Shown here piece by piece: positions 1-13,247 of a stretch of DNA of 64,000 bases. The translations under genes were made by a program, and so were the position numbers. Each line of letters begins with the position of its first letter. The stretch's first letter is position 1. Origin of the DNA: Mytilisepta virgata (taxonomy: Eukaryota > Mollusca > Bivalvia > Mytilida > Mytilidae); NCBI GenBank assembly GCA_028015205.1, contig CM051519.1:91037539-91101538 (forward strand), given 5' to 3'. The notes beneath the pieces are model-generated. The model did no database searches and had not been told where the DNA came from. It saw only the letters and a list, made by a program, of their open reading frames with translations.

Positions 1-897
1 GATGCTGAAGGTTTATGAGTAAAAGTATAATTTGTTACGTCATTTTGACCGTCACTATGAATACTATCACTATTAAAGCTATCGGCTAAAATTTCAGTTT
101 CTCTACTATCAAGTAGAGTTTCAAAGTTCAGACTAGGTAAATCCACTGCATTTTCGTTTGGTCCCCGTTGAGACATTTTGTTAGCACTACTTTGGTTCAT
201 TTCAGGATAAGAATTCCTGTTATTGTTGGTTTCATCAACAGTTTTCTTATAATTTTGATTTTCAGGAATGTCACCTAAATCCACCTCTTTGCACCTCTCT
301 AATTTTTTCCTTTCAAGATTTGAAAGTCTGGTCCGTAAAGAGGAATCAATTTTCATATTTTGATCTAATGACATTTGCTGTCGTAGTCTTGAATTACCAC
401 TCTTATAAGCATCATTATAATATTGTCCATCTATATCATTTTGTACAAAAGGGGCACCCATGTTGTTATCTGAAACTCTGTCTGTCCAAACTGTGTTGCT
501 GCGACCTAATTCCGACAAACGTTTTGACAGTCTTCTTTCACCAGCAGAATGCCTCAATTTTTCAAAGTTTTTATTCATACAATGTTGTCTGAAAGCTTGC
601 TGAATAGTTTTAGCAGCACGGCGAGATCTAAGTGATCCTCCATACTTTCTTTCTAACATTTCCAATTGTTTTTCCTTTAAATCCTCTGATAATTCATAAG
701 AAACTGAATGAGAGCGAGATCGTTTCACATCTTCTTCATTACTTCTGAACGAACGTTGTCGTTGAGCTCTGTTCCCATGTGTGCTTGCCTGATGACAGAT
801 TTTACTGCTCCTGGGTGACTCTAAAGGTGATCCACCCACTGATCTTGACCTTGATTTATTTCTCAGTAAATCGTCCCCTGTCCTAGCACCAGACACA
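1..897 (-). CDS. IQSEC: IQSEC-family Arf-GEF, IQ-motif exon (partial, continues past left edge)
   Basis: This exon codes for the IQ-motif region of an IQ motif and Sec7 domain protein, a guanine-nucleotide exchange factor for Arf GTPases (Arf6 in studied animals) that binds calmodulin through the IQ motif and acts at membranes and synapses. The frame is open for 298 codons to the window edge. Counting from the first full codon, residues 67-120 contain [20 protein letters not shown], then [13 protein letters not shown] and MNKNFEKLR, the block that is nearly invariant in IQSEC1/2/3. A basic, serine-rich stretch (RSRSRS-like, residues 15-66) comes before it. The rest, to residue 298, is low-complexity and Asn/Ser rich, as in the family's linker. 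The acceptor is a T-rich tract ending CAG at 900-898, and the exon begins with one base of a split codon, so the upstream exon must end in phase 2. The Sec7 and PH domains are not in the window. Confidence 0.93.
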
Positions 898-2483
898 CTG
901 TAAAATACAAATAATAAAATCATGTGAAAATGAATCCCTTAATAATTGATTTCTAGATTAAAACACAATTCTGAATAGAAAACTTCAAACAACATGGATT
1001 GATCAATATTTCACAACTGCATTAAATACAAAAAAATCAATGCATTAATTTCAACTCAAATCAGATATTAATAATGGTACAATACAAACTATTAAACAAC
1101 CTGTGTTTTTTTATCTAACAAAACTAAACACTTTCAGCATTAAAACAGATGGTTTCCACTATGATATCCTGATGTAATAGAATAACAGTTAAGTCATATT
1201 GAAACTTAATGTAAAGAGAACTTTAATTATGGTTATCCTCCAGCCGTGACAAAATGACAAAAATTTTGGTAACTTTAATTAAATCCATCCTGTAAAAGAT
1301 AAGGCCACACTTCTTTCTCTTTAAGCATCATATAATAATATATAATGTTCCAGATGTTTTACTTTTGTCTGCTATCATAGTTTTTTATGACACTTCATGC
1401 TGTTTTTTCAAAACATCTGTTTTTCTGGAGACAGAAAAACAATTACCTAGACATATACTCTCAGTCTGATGCTCATGTGATAAACTCAAAATGCATCATA
1501 CGACATAAGTGAATGGGGATTTTTATAAAAATCGACACTTATAATAAGTTCAAGGGTCAAGCAGAGATATAACAAGGGACTACATTAAGTCTCTTATCTT
1601 CAATTAAGCAGGAAATATATGGAGAAAAACAATGAAAGTCATCGAGTCTGACCTTGAGAGGCTTAATGTCATGTCCATGTTCAGATGTGATAACATTCTG
1701 ATCCTCTACTTAATGTTTTAAAATTTTTATCAAATTATAATTAGAATCTTTTTTATGTTGCCAGGTTATATAAAATCAAGACAGATAAAAGTTTCATATA
1801 TCTCTCAATTGTTTTCTTTTTCCTCAAATTATCAATGAATATTTTTTCACACTTCAAGATGTATCTGAATGAATATTTGATATGGAATAAGCTGCCCAAA
1901 ATATAAATGCAAACCTTAACAAAATGTTAGAAATGACCGAAATTTTAATAGAATTTAGACATCAATAAAAATCAATCATATAGCCATAGCAAGTCATAAT
2001 TTCCACACAATACCCCATATATATCCCCTGCAAGTCACATCTTCCACAAAGTATCCCTCATATATCCCCAGCAAGTCACACACAGCTTCCACAAAATAAC
2101 TAAGTTACATCATCCTTTTACAAATATTATTCTAAAAGTGATGGATAATTACAGGTAAAAGATTGAAATCTACTTTAAGTAATTATTTATTATTAACACC
2201 TGGTATCCCAATCAGATCTGTCTATAAAATGCCTCTTTCTTTCAGCACATGTTTGAGCTAAAAGCTTGTAATATCTTATGTAATGGCCTATACAAATTAT
2301 CTAGTAATTAAAAGTACATGTTTAAAGTGAAACTTTACAAATGGAAGCATGTGCAATTGCAGCAACAATTTTAGACTCCGTAACAACAACAAATTACTGG
2401 TACATAATTATCATCCCTGTAGATAAGTTAATTTTAGAGAAATGGCTTGGTTACTTGGGTTTTACAACATACAACTGGCAATA
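898..2483. other. intron sequence, nothing recognised
   Basis: AT-rich intron with no coding frame, RNA gene or repeat family that I can identify. Confidence 0.6.
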
Positions 2484-2665
2484 TTGTAGCAGCCAGACTT
2501 AACCCAGAAGGAACCATGAACCTTAAGAAAGAAAACTGCCCATCTATTTCAATCATGACGAGTCGAATACACCTCGCCATCAGTTGGATTTGAACTCACA
2601 ACAGTAGTTCATCATTAGTAGATCAACAAAGTAACTACCTAGACTGATTTGCCATTATAAAGTCT
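2484..2665 (-). mobile_element. degenerate copy of the tRNA-derived SINE
   Basis: The segment resembles the reverse complement of the full SINE at 49356-49619. It has a CAGCCAG block at the left, a CATTAGTAG stretch, and AACTACCTAGAC followed by TTTGCCA, where the intact copy has its box A region. Many substitutions and gaps mark it as an old insertion. Confidence 0.6.
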
Positions 2666-3144
2666 CAAAGAAATGATATTGTTCAACATAACAAATAATT
2701 TTTTTTTTAAAATACAAAGTTAATTATCATTTAAATTACTCTAAAAGGATATATGAAATTTTAAAACACTTACCATTAAGTGAAATATAAATACAAAATC
2801 TATTTAATGACTGTATATTATAAAAATGTTTTCCAGTGTTTACTTGTCAATGATCTTTATCAGTTATCCACCTGTAATCTACCTGGGGTAAACCCTATTA
2901 TCATAACATATATTATTACTGATAAAATAATAATAAGCTTATTTATATCTATAATTACACCTGGTTTAATCTGGAGAGATATAGATATGGCAAACTATAA
3001 AAGGACCATTTATTGCCATCATTAAATTTTATAATATAAACTGTTTACACCTAATATTTGTTTACAATGGAAATACTTTTTTGAAGTAATAAAATATCTA
3101 CAATATATTAGGTTCATAAAATATCCCAGTTTCCCTTTTCTTAC

Positions 3145-3242
3145 CTCTCACATTTAAATACTGCAGGTTCAAAATGCCCATTAAATGGTGGCACAAGTTT
3201 TTCTATACAAAGACAATAATATTGACACATGCCTTTTATCAT
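3145..3242 (-). CDS. candidate alternative or internal exon near the IQ exon
   Basis: A frame open for 42 codons after an in-frame TGA ends in GAGAG followed by the strong donor GTAAGA (GT at 3144-3143), phase 2. From the ATG at 3242 it gives 32 codons; a second ATG is at 3230. The peptide is cysteine rich (CQYYCLC near the start) and then VPPFNGHFEPAVFKCE, which looks more like coding sequence than its surroundings. It could be a proximal 5' exon, or an internal exon whose acceptor I cannot identify. No family was recognised. Confidence 0.33.
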
Positions 3243-6080
3243 GTATCCCTCAGTGTTAGTGTCATATGACTCATTTCAGCCAATAATTAATTTATTAATT
3301 ATTAACCATAACATAATTTATAATTTGACAGTAATAATATCCTACCAGATATAAATGTTGATTAATCCTAAAATTGCATCAGCATAAACTCGCGTATACA
3401 CGTTTTTCCACACTAAATAACATCCAGGAGAAGCCAATCAAGACCTGAACATGTGTCACCATTTTTACAACTTAGCTGACAGCATTTCTTTGTTAATAAA
3501 CATTTCAAATCCCTTTTCTAATCAATAATCTATTTTTATAACAATTCTAAATACAATTTCTGTCCACTTTATAAGCACTGTTTTTCTGTTGGATGTCACA
3601 AGCAAATAAAATGACCAAACACATAGGACCTGAACAAAGGACAACAAAATAAAATAAAAGTATTGGTCCGAGTGGGACTGTCAGTGACAAGCACCTTTGA
3701 GCCTGAAGGTGTTGAGATTAATTTCAATAATTGATTACAGCGTGAATTTCAGGTAGTTAATTAATCATTTTACATTTCATCAGCTGAAAGTCAACGATAT
3801 TTTAAATTATTACCAGAAAGAGAATCTGTACAGTAGTTTAAGTAATAATAAAAAAATAATTCTTTTTGTTTCTTGTTCATAAACCCCTCCCATACCTTAA
3901 AGAAATAGGCTTAATCTGTTAATAGAGAAAAATATATTCCGAGTTTAAGTTCAGAATCTTACCAAACGTGGCACCTTTCCAAAGTTTTTCAACCTTCTGA
4001 TAAAAGGTAAGATATTTAAACTAGAAGACCTGATACTTTCAACAACAAACGATGTGTGTCGAGTTTATACCTGATGACCTAACAATTAACAGTAATAAGT
4101 CAAGACAAACAAACACATCGTTAACTTTGTAAACAAAGTTAAAATCATGTCTAATCCCCAGAAAATAAGATCATCCTCAGACAGAGCATTAAGTCCTTCA
4201 CAGCAAGTTTACACCTCTGTCAAAAGTACTGTTATTTCTTGGCAAACATGTTTGTTTGCAATACAAAATTTTGATACCTTCTACCAACTTAGTGTCAAAA
4301 ATTATGAAAAATTCTCACACCATGTAAGAAAATACCAACACAGAAGAATAATTGGTCATTATAAATGTCCCAAAATCAAATAATGGATGTGACCATACTG
4401 AGGACAGTAAAACATATTCAAAGCATACCAGGACAAAAAGCAGAATGTCTAGAATGATCCTTACTGACCAACTCCATATCAATTAGGTAATGAAATTTAA
4501 AGACCAGCATAATGTTTAATGTAACTGCCCTCAGGTAACCTCTCATCATCCTTATCATAGACTATTTACCAGCTTATTAATATCTTTGTGAGTACAAATT
4601 TCTGTCAAACGTGTTAAATGACAGGACCTACAACTGGGCTTCCATAACATTAATTTCTGAAGAGGTATATATTCACAGGTGTTATACTGTAAACATCTTC
4701 CTCATTAATTCCTTAATGGGTTAAATTTTGCACCTGTAACTCAAATATAGATATACCTACATCACAGCCTACAAAAAACTTTCAAATATAGACATAAAAC
4801 TATTACACGTTAATAATGCGTATCATCGACTCCATTTCCCTATTCAGGACACCAAACCTTTCTTGTCAATAAAAAGTTTAATGGGTTACAGAAATATCTT
4901 TATTTCTCAAATCCATTATCAATAGTATACCTACATGAAATGAAGCACAGATTTTTTGAAATGTACACAGAAAATTAACTTAATTCTGAATTCTTGATAG
5001 TTCATAACAGTATATATTATAAGAAGCTATGTTATGTTGCTCATATCAAGGAACAAACTCTTTCAGGTGAATAAAGATTTCAACCAATTTAAACTGATTT
5101 TAATTATGCATTATTACAGAAATTCAACGAGTTCACAGATAGTAAATATTCCTCTCCGAAACAACCGATTACTGTTAATATCCGGACTATTTTGTAAATT
5201 ATTCAAAATAATTGCTCCTGGGTAAGGTCAACGATGACACACCAACAACAACAATATCCACCCTCTCAGAAAAATGACAGGAAGTGAACAAAACACACAC
5301 AAAACAGGCAGACTTTGTATAGACATGGTTTAACAGGTCTTATGAAATCAATTTAATCAAATTTATTCACACAATTTACACCCAATGATGGGCCAGTGGC
5401 TTACATACAAACAAACTGAAAACTGACATATACATTTATGGGTTCCCAAACTTCTCTTTTATCTATCTTGTTTCTATGGTAAGCCTTGACCTTACACATT
5501 TTCCTAATGAGTTCCTTTTCTTTTATACAATAAAATTATTGCATGTAATTCAAGATTTTAATATTTACATATTAATCACTCCATTGAAATTTGGAGTAAC
5601 CTTTGTCCTTAGACTGTTCTGACAACATCTTCATATATTATAAGGCCGACAATTAGTACCATTTACCACGTAATATAAAACCCCCCACAAAAACCATGGA
5701 ATCACTGAACTTCATGTAGTTTCATTCAGGAACACATGTTTGGAGACTACCTGCTTGATATCAAACCACAGTATGGAGACAGGAAGGCTTTGTAATATCA
5801 TAATATCATAAATTACATATGACATGAAAATTATTATTTTATAATTACATACTTGTGCAACAGCTGTGAAAAGTAATATTTTGATATGAAAATGTCCTAA
5901 CAAGTTTTGTACAAAACTGATAATTTGTGAATAACTGACTGCAATACAAACCAGAATTACATGTACTACATGTCATATAGAAAATGTGAGAATTTGTTAT
6001 TGAAAAATTGAACAATTCAGCTACTATAAATTGCACCATCACAACTAAAAATTTATAACTGAACTTGATATGTATAAACA
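3243..6080. other. intron sequence, nothing recognised
   Basis: AT-rich intron. Short frames exist on both strands but none has coding character or splice sites in the phase needed by IQSEC. Confidence 0.55.
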
Positions 6081-8436
6081 AGAGGCTCTCAAGAGCCTGA
6101 ATCGCTCACCTGGCAAACAATGACTATAAACTAAATTAATATATTAATGTTTTTTTGTAAATTAAACTGAGTATTTAAGGTCACATAAAATGCTGAAAAT
6201 ACCTTTAAAAGCCTTTCAAGAACCTCTGGAAAGAAATGGGCATGAGTTCTCCCTATGCTTGATTAAGATACAGTCATGGTCAATCTGATGATTCACAATA
6301 CAAAATACAAGCTTTAATTCATCTTCAAATACAAGTATAAATCTTTTGGTCTATATGTTGTCTTCGTTTTTAAAATGTTTGAAAGAAGTTATGTAAAAAT
6401 TGTGGGTTAAGGTTTTTTATTGTACTTGAAAAGGAAATATTGCAGGAACAATCATGCTAAGTTTCATCCAAATCCCCCTAGTAGTTTCAGAGGAGAAGAT
6501 GTTTGAAAATTTGTTAACAACGATGATGACAGACACCAAGTGATGGCAATTAAAAGCTCACATATTATGAAGTTTAATCATTGTTATACAACATTCTCAT
6601 CATCACCATTCACTAAGGATACCATGTTTACTTTAAAAACCAAATATTGTTGAAATCCGAGCACGTGTAAAAAATGGCCGGAAAATGGCAGCCATTTTAA
6701 AAATGGCTGTCCAAAACAAACTTTCATCATCACCATTCAACTCGGGATACCATGTTTGCCATCAAAGTAGCTTTCATCTTCATTTTATTTCTATAATTCA
6801 GGAAAAAATAGCAAAAAACAGCATTTTGACTCCTATGTTCTATTTTTAGTAAGGGCGGACATGTTTTTCGACCAATCCAAAATCCAAGCATTAACTTTTT
6901 GCAGGATACCCTAAGGAACAATCTTACCAAGTTTCATTTGATTTTGAATAGTAGTTTCAGAGAAGAAGATTTTTGAAATAATAACATAAAAAAAAGCCAA
7001 AAATGTCAAAAAGGGCAATAACTCTAACATCAGTTGACAGATTTTCACGAAAATCAGCACACAGGTAGCTCTCATCATGCTGAACACTTTCAACCTGCCA
7101 GAATTTGCCGTAACCTGATGATTTTTGAGATATTTGGGAAAAACTGTTGTTTGACCACTATGTTCTATTTTTAGTAACAGTGGCCATGTTTTTCGACGGA
7201 TCAAAAATCGAAGCATAAACCTTGTGCAGGATACCCTAAGGAACAATCATGCTAAGTTTTGTCCAAATCCATTCAGTAGTTTCAGAGGAGAAAATTTTTG
7301 AAATAATAACATAAAAACAAATTTACACGCAATCAAAAGCTTTTTTTCATTTTCTACAGTTTGCCATCTATAAGGCATCAACAGTTATTTTGACATTTAA
7401 GGGACAAAACTTTAACTCCTAAAGGGCTCATTTAAACATTTTGCAAACTAAGGGAAATGCTGTGAAAATGGTCAATTTTGATGTTCTAAGGGGAATAACT
7501 CCTAAAAGGAATGATCATACAACTTAATAAGTACAAATTTCAAAAAAAAATCAAGAAGAAGGGCAATAACTCCTACATGGGTGGTTACATCTTCTTCAAA
7601 ATTTCAAAGCAGGTAGATCTTGAGGTGTTGAACACTTTAGCTTCCCATCAGAATTTTGATATCTGTCACCATTTTTAAGTTATTTGCAAAAAACTGCAAT
7701 TTACCCCTATGTTCTATTTTTAGCCATGGCAGCCATGTTTTTTTACATATCAAAAATCCAAACGATAGTTTAGTAGCACTCATGCCAAGGAACAACTACA
7801 CTAAGTTTGGTTGCAATTAAACTTATGGTGTAAGAGGAGTTAACGATTTTATTACAATGAATAAAGACTGCAAAAATGGTCAATTTTGACGATCTAAGGG
7901 GAATAACTGCTAAAAGGAACGAACCTACAACTTCGATCCTGTTACAAATTTTGAAGATCTTTGTGTGCCTAACAATATAAAATTTAAATTTTTCAAATTT
8001 CCTTTATAGTATCCAAGATATTGAGCTTAATAAGTGCAAAATTTGGAAAAAATGCAGAAAAAGGGCAATAACTCCTACATGGGTCGTTGGATCTTCTTCA
8101 AAATTTCAGGGCAGGTAGATCTTGAGGTGCTGAACACTTTTACCCATGCCAGAATTTTGATATCTGTTATGGTTTTTGAGTTATTTGCAAAAAACTGCAA
8201 TTTACCCCTATGTTCTATTTTTAGCCATGGTGGCCATGTTTTTTTACGAATCAAAAATCCAAACGATCGTTTTGTAGCACATATACCAATAAACAACTGT
8301 ACGAAGTTTGGTTGCAATTGGTCTTATGGTGTCAGAGGAGTTAACGTTTGAAAAAGTTTACGGACGGACGACGGACGGACGACGGACGCCAAGTGATGGC
8401 AATAGCTCACATGACCCTTTGGGTCTGGTGAGCTAA
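6081..8436 (+). mobile_element. Helentron-like non-autonomous element (copy A)
   Basis: The left end carries a palindrome at 6083-6098 (AGGCTCT, two-base loop, AGAGCCT), then TCGCTCACCTGG. The right end carries a 33-base hairpin at 8403-8435 with TAGCTCAC/GTGAGCTA arms. GCTCACC at the left and GGTGAGC at the right form subterminal inverted repeats. The inside has diverged direct repeats; for example, GGGCAATAACTCCTACATGG recurs at about 7561 and 8061. A GACGGAC-rich tract lies just before the right hairpin. There is no transposase. The end structure resembles that of Helentron-associated non-autonomous elements, which are common in molluscs. The frames inside it are read-through of repeats, not genes. 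Confidence 0.7.
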
Positions 8437-10627
8437 AAATGAACTGAAAAAATGAACTAAGTTGGATAAAACAATGTCCAAATCTACACAAATATGTAAG
8501 TACTTGCTGTTTGTTAAACCAAAATGTCTATAGTTCGTAGATAGAAAATTTCAAATTAACTAAAAATCAATCAAATCTTCCATCAAATGATAGAACAGTG
8601 TCAAATTAATCATATTATGAAGAATATCCCAGAAATTGAATTTATATTGGTTTCCATGGTAACAATATAAAATGTGAAATCTCTAAAGGTGTGGAATATT
8701 TATTATGGTACAGCTGGTGAAATGTCATTGTAACTATTGGCCTTTATTAATTTATTAGACTGAATAAAACTGATGAAATTCAAATTAAATTCATTCAAGA
8801 TTTCTAAAGATAAATCCCAAAATTTAAAAAACAAATAAATAAATAGCTCAACAACTACATCTTCCTAATATGAGCTTTTATGGGTCTGATTTTTTGAACA
8901 CTTTTAGCATTTATTTACTTCTATAAATTTCCTTCCAGTTTTTTTCTTTTGAATGACTAAAGAGAAATATATATAAAACAATATATATTCAAAATCTTAC
9001 CAATAAAAGTCAAAAGCTTACTGACCTCTCTGTAAAGACCATGGTGAAAAATCTATTTTTTTATTTTATTTTTTCAATTTTAACGATTTTGACGTAAATC
9101 AGACATATATTTACCTACACATTTCCCCACAATTCTGGATGAATGTCAAAAGGAAATTGTCATCAGAAGCTGAAAAATAACCCTTCCTTTAACTTCTTAC
9201 GTAAAGTACACAAACGTCAAGAAAACTAAGTACGCCAACCACTGCAGGATGCTTTTTATCACAATTATCAAAATAATGCAACAAAACACCCTCTTAATAC
9301 CATCCAAAGTTTAACATAACAAAACCATTTAATGGTTCAAATGGTTGTATAATTTCAATACACAAGTATTTTATCATTTTCTCATGCACAAACTGTCAAA
9401 ATTATGCACAACAAGCAAAATTCCAAATTCTAAGGTAAAAATCTGAGTCTTTATATCAAGTCCTTTTTTTAATTGTTGAAAACTATCACCAAATACCATC
9501 TGTTAGTTTCTGATTAACTGATTGCATGTTTATGTCTAAATCAAGTGGTAAAAAAATATATTTTGGTGTCACACAGATGTGAAGTGACACCTGACAAAAA
9601 ATATTTTATTTATGGGTATGTATTACATATGTAATTCTGAACAATTTACCAACTAACCTGTATCCATGTCCAATGACCTGACACGTTAGTAGTTGACTCT
9701 AAACCAATAGTAAATTTTTTTTTTTTTAAATTCAGCTACATCAGCTTTGCATTGTTTTTAAATGTCCAAAATGACCATTTGACAAGGCACACAAACAGAG
9801 GAAAATATGTCACTGAATTTGAATATAAAACTACAAAAATGTTAATCAATTAATAAAATAAGAATGGTTTATTTCAAATCAAGAGCCCACAAGAGGAATG
9901 AAGTGACAGTACACTTTATTATATATAATACATGTATGAATGAAAATATAGACATATAAAATCATCATTTATCAATGTATCACCACTGTCATCAATATCT
10001 CTGCAGTAGCCCCAATAGTATTTGAAAAAATACTTAAGCCTGTCGTACTGTAGATATTCAGTTTATTTTACACCCACTTGCTGACCAATGAATAGAGATT
10101 AAAATCGTGTCAACATCAGACCACCATGAGAACAATGTATATGAATTTGGCTTATCTACTTCAATATCATAACATTCTCTTCCCTACCTTAAGAAATTCG
10201 CAATATCGCTATAAAAATCCATTTAATCAAGATATGTATCTGTCAATCATTACAATCCAGAATTTTTGTCCCTTAAATGTCAAAGACGTCAAAGCATTCA
10301 ATATGGTGACAATCAGAATACCTAACTCCATCACATTCGTGATAGAACTAAAATGTCAACTAAACATGACACTGCATACAACTATCATTAAAAAATCACC
10401 TGCTAAGATAACCACTTTGTTTTGAAAGGCCAATTATTTGTAAATAAACTATGACAATCTTATTATCTATCCTACAAAGTATTGTTTCAGAACATTTTTT
10501 GTTAAAAAAAAGATATTATATATTTTTTTTTAAAAATAAATACCTGGGCGAAAGAAAAAACGGAATCAGAAAAATTTTTAAATCTTATTCAAAAGTGCAA
10601 TATTTAGTAAAACAAGTATATATGTGT
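8437..10627. other. intron sequence, nothing recognised
   Basis: AT-rich intron with short homopolymer runs only. Confidence 0.55.
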
Positions 10628-11040
10628 CCACTGGGCACTAGATGCCCCACCAATAATGCAAGTATTTAGTAAAAAGAATTATATTTGTATATTGTTGACT
10701 TTGAAGTCCTCAACAATAGGGTAGATGAAATAATATCTCTAAGTACTTCATGAAAACTACCTTCAACCTGAACCTTAACCTGGATTCTAACATTGAAATT
10801 CTATAAAGAAATTCAAAGTCGGTGAACCTTGACCTCAAGGTCACAGCATCTGTTTCTCATCAAAATGCTGCTATTCATATAACAAGCTATCCATGTACAA
10901 AGTTTCAGGATGATACCATAACTCCTTCATGAAAAACTACCTTAAACTTGAACCTTAACCATCGTACGGATGGATGGAAAGACGAACGCACATACCAAAG
11001 AACTATATGCCCGGCCTGCCTTACAGGTGGTGGCATAACA
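10628..11040 (+). mobile_element. small non-autonomous element with subterminal inverted repeats
   Basis: The left part contains GATGCCCCACC (10641-10651) and the right end GGTGGTGGCAT (11026-11036), near-perfect inverted partners. Between them are diverged internal repeats (CTTGAACCTTAACC-like) and a GGATGGATGG / GACGAACGCACA tract close to the right end, the same plan as in the larger Helentron-like copies. Boundaries are approximate. Confidence 0.5.
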
Positions 11041-13203
11041 AGAAAATCCCACAATGAAGTGTGGATTTCTGGTACACAAACTTAGTGCCTATGCAGAATA
11101 AATGTTATACCGTAATTCTAAAACTTATATAGTCAAGGACTGTGACTGTAAAATTATTTTATCAAAATTCTTCCCGATAATCACTGAAAATAACTTGCAT
11201 AAAAAAATTCTTACCTCAACTTAACAAATTTTGTATTCCACTATCCAATCTCCATTACAGACAATATTGTCCTAACACAGTCCTTTTCATATACATATAC
11301 CACAGTTGGTAGCAAGACAAAATGTTATCCTGTTTAAATTTGTACGATTAAATCCAGCCTAATTTAAATTCCATTTTAGGCCATAGAAATAATAAAATCT
11401 TTAAATCAGATTTTGAGCTAACGATTCTAAGTCAATTATTGTACTACAATAGGAGACAAGAGGATTAAGTTTGTCGTACTCCTGGTGGTTTGTTATGTAC
11501 CCAGTCTAGTCTTACTTTGTGACAGATAGCACCTCGCTGTTTGTACATTTATATACGTCAGTCCACAGTTAAAGACAGGTAGGAAGCTTTGGCAAATAAC
11601 AAAGAAACCAAGTTTACTTTTGTTCAAATCTTCCAAGACCATAGGGTACACTTTAGTTTTAAAACTGTATCTAAGTTATTGGGGGAAAAATAGCAGCTCC
11701 AGTTTGCTTATTCTTCACAACACAATTTTTTTTTATATTTATCATGTCAACATTTCAGACACAATTCAACTTTTATCACAGAAATGAATATTTTCCTGGT
11801 TACAGACTCCCACTAAAATTCACAAGTACACAAGTTTCAACATAACAGCTCACAAATGATTTGACAGGTTCTTTCTTCTATGTGTAAATTCTCCCATGAC
11901 AATATAACCCAAACCATTATTAAGCAATCCCAACTAACAACTTCCACCCAGACATCAGGTATCATAAAATAACAACCAGACCCCAATATCATACCCTAAC
12001 TGCTAGTTTAATCTTAAGATTACACATAATTGCTAGTTGTAAACTGGACTTGTACCTGTTCTGCAATTGACTTGAGGGTGTGATTGATGGATCAAAGACC
12101 TGGTTACATGTCAAATGTACCTCAAGGCATGTAGCCCTCTGATTGATTTTGCAGATTAAACTGTTTACTAAAAGGTCAATCTTTAAAATGTAGATCTTGT
12201 ACAATAAAACTGCCACTTATCAATAAAAAATTAACAGCTTACTCAAGTGTTCTAAAATCCTTTTAAAAATTAAAAAAAAAGTTATATTTTTATGGAAGCA
12301 TTTTGTAAATTATTAGTTTCAACTTAAATTTTTATGCCTCTTTTCTACCCTTTTCATTGGAAAATAAAGCTGAAGTACATGCTGAAAACTAAAATCTTTG
12401 TCAAATTGTTGTCCAACCACTGAGCAAGGTATAATCTATGAACCCTAGTCTAGGATTCCTTGATGCACCACAATGAACAATCTTGCAAGGACTCTTTTGT
12501 GGATTTATGCTGTATTTCTATACAAATGACTTGATAATCTATTCAGAGCAGTTACTGAACACAAATTCTACATGTCTACTGATCATACAGTTAATCTAAT
12601 TCAGTGAAATGTTAACAAACTTCCTTGTACCAGTCAGAACCATGTAACTGCTGTACACTAAATGAACTGAATCTAGAACCAAATTATGCAAATCATATCA
12701 ACTATTTCCATTTTCCATCTATCAAATCACTCATTTGCATATATTACTACTAATAATTCAAAATTAAGCAAATGATTATAGTTTGTTTCAAAATATCATC
12801 CATCAAAATCAGTATTCCATGTTTGTGTTTTTTTTCCCTATTATTTATTTATCATTGTTTTTGTCTGACATATAACGTCTGTTCGAACATTAATTTTTCT
12901 TTTTCGAAAAATATACATTTTCCTGAATCTATTGCCCTCCCAAAATGCTTCCTCAAATATGTCAATCTTAGCATAATATCAAATCATTGTCAAAAACCAC
13001 CATACACCCATTCTGCATCTCTCAAATGGTTTTCCAGCAGATTCAATTCTAAATGAAACTTCTAAATTATAGTTAAAAACTTAGAACAAGGAAATTCAGT
13101 TGCAATAGAAATTTATCAAAATATAAAATTCTGGAAATCAATAAAACTGAAACATATTCTAAATACAGAAACTACAAGTTGAAGCTATGTCAAAAACACA
13201 TAC
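11041..13203. other. intron sequence, nothing recognised
   Basis: AT-rich intron leading up to the short alternative exon; no repeat family was recognised. Confidence 0.55.
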
Positions 13204-13247
13204 CTTTTGTTTGCAAATCGTTGTCTGAGTTTCTGAACAGGGTCCAT
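13204..13247 (-). CDS. IQSEC: short alternative 5' coding exon of IQSEC (MDPVQKLRQRFANK)
   Basis: Fourteen codons plus AG precede the donor GTATGT (GT at 13203-13202), phase 2, compatible with the IQ exon 12.3 kb downstream. The ATG has a strong start context (AAAATGG), and an in-frame TGA lies 24 bases upstream. The peptide is short, basic and likely helical. It would replace the coiled-coil N-terminus seen in the distal exon. A short ATG-to-donor frame in the right phase does arise by chance in AT-rich intron DNA, and several such frames were seen, so confidence is moderate. Confidence 0.45.

Noticed and set aside
6730..8351. Frames of 66-111 codons on both strands
   Set aside because: All lie inside the Helentron-like copy A and follow its internal repeats.
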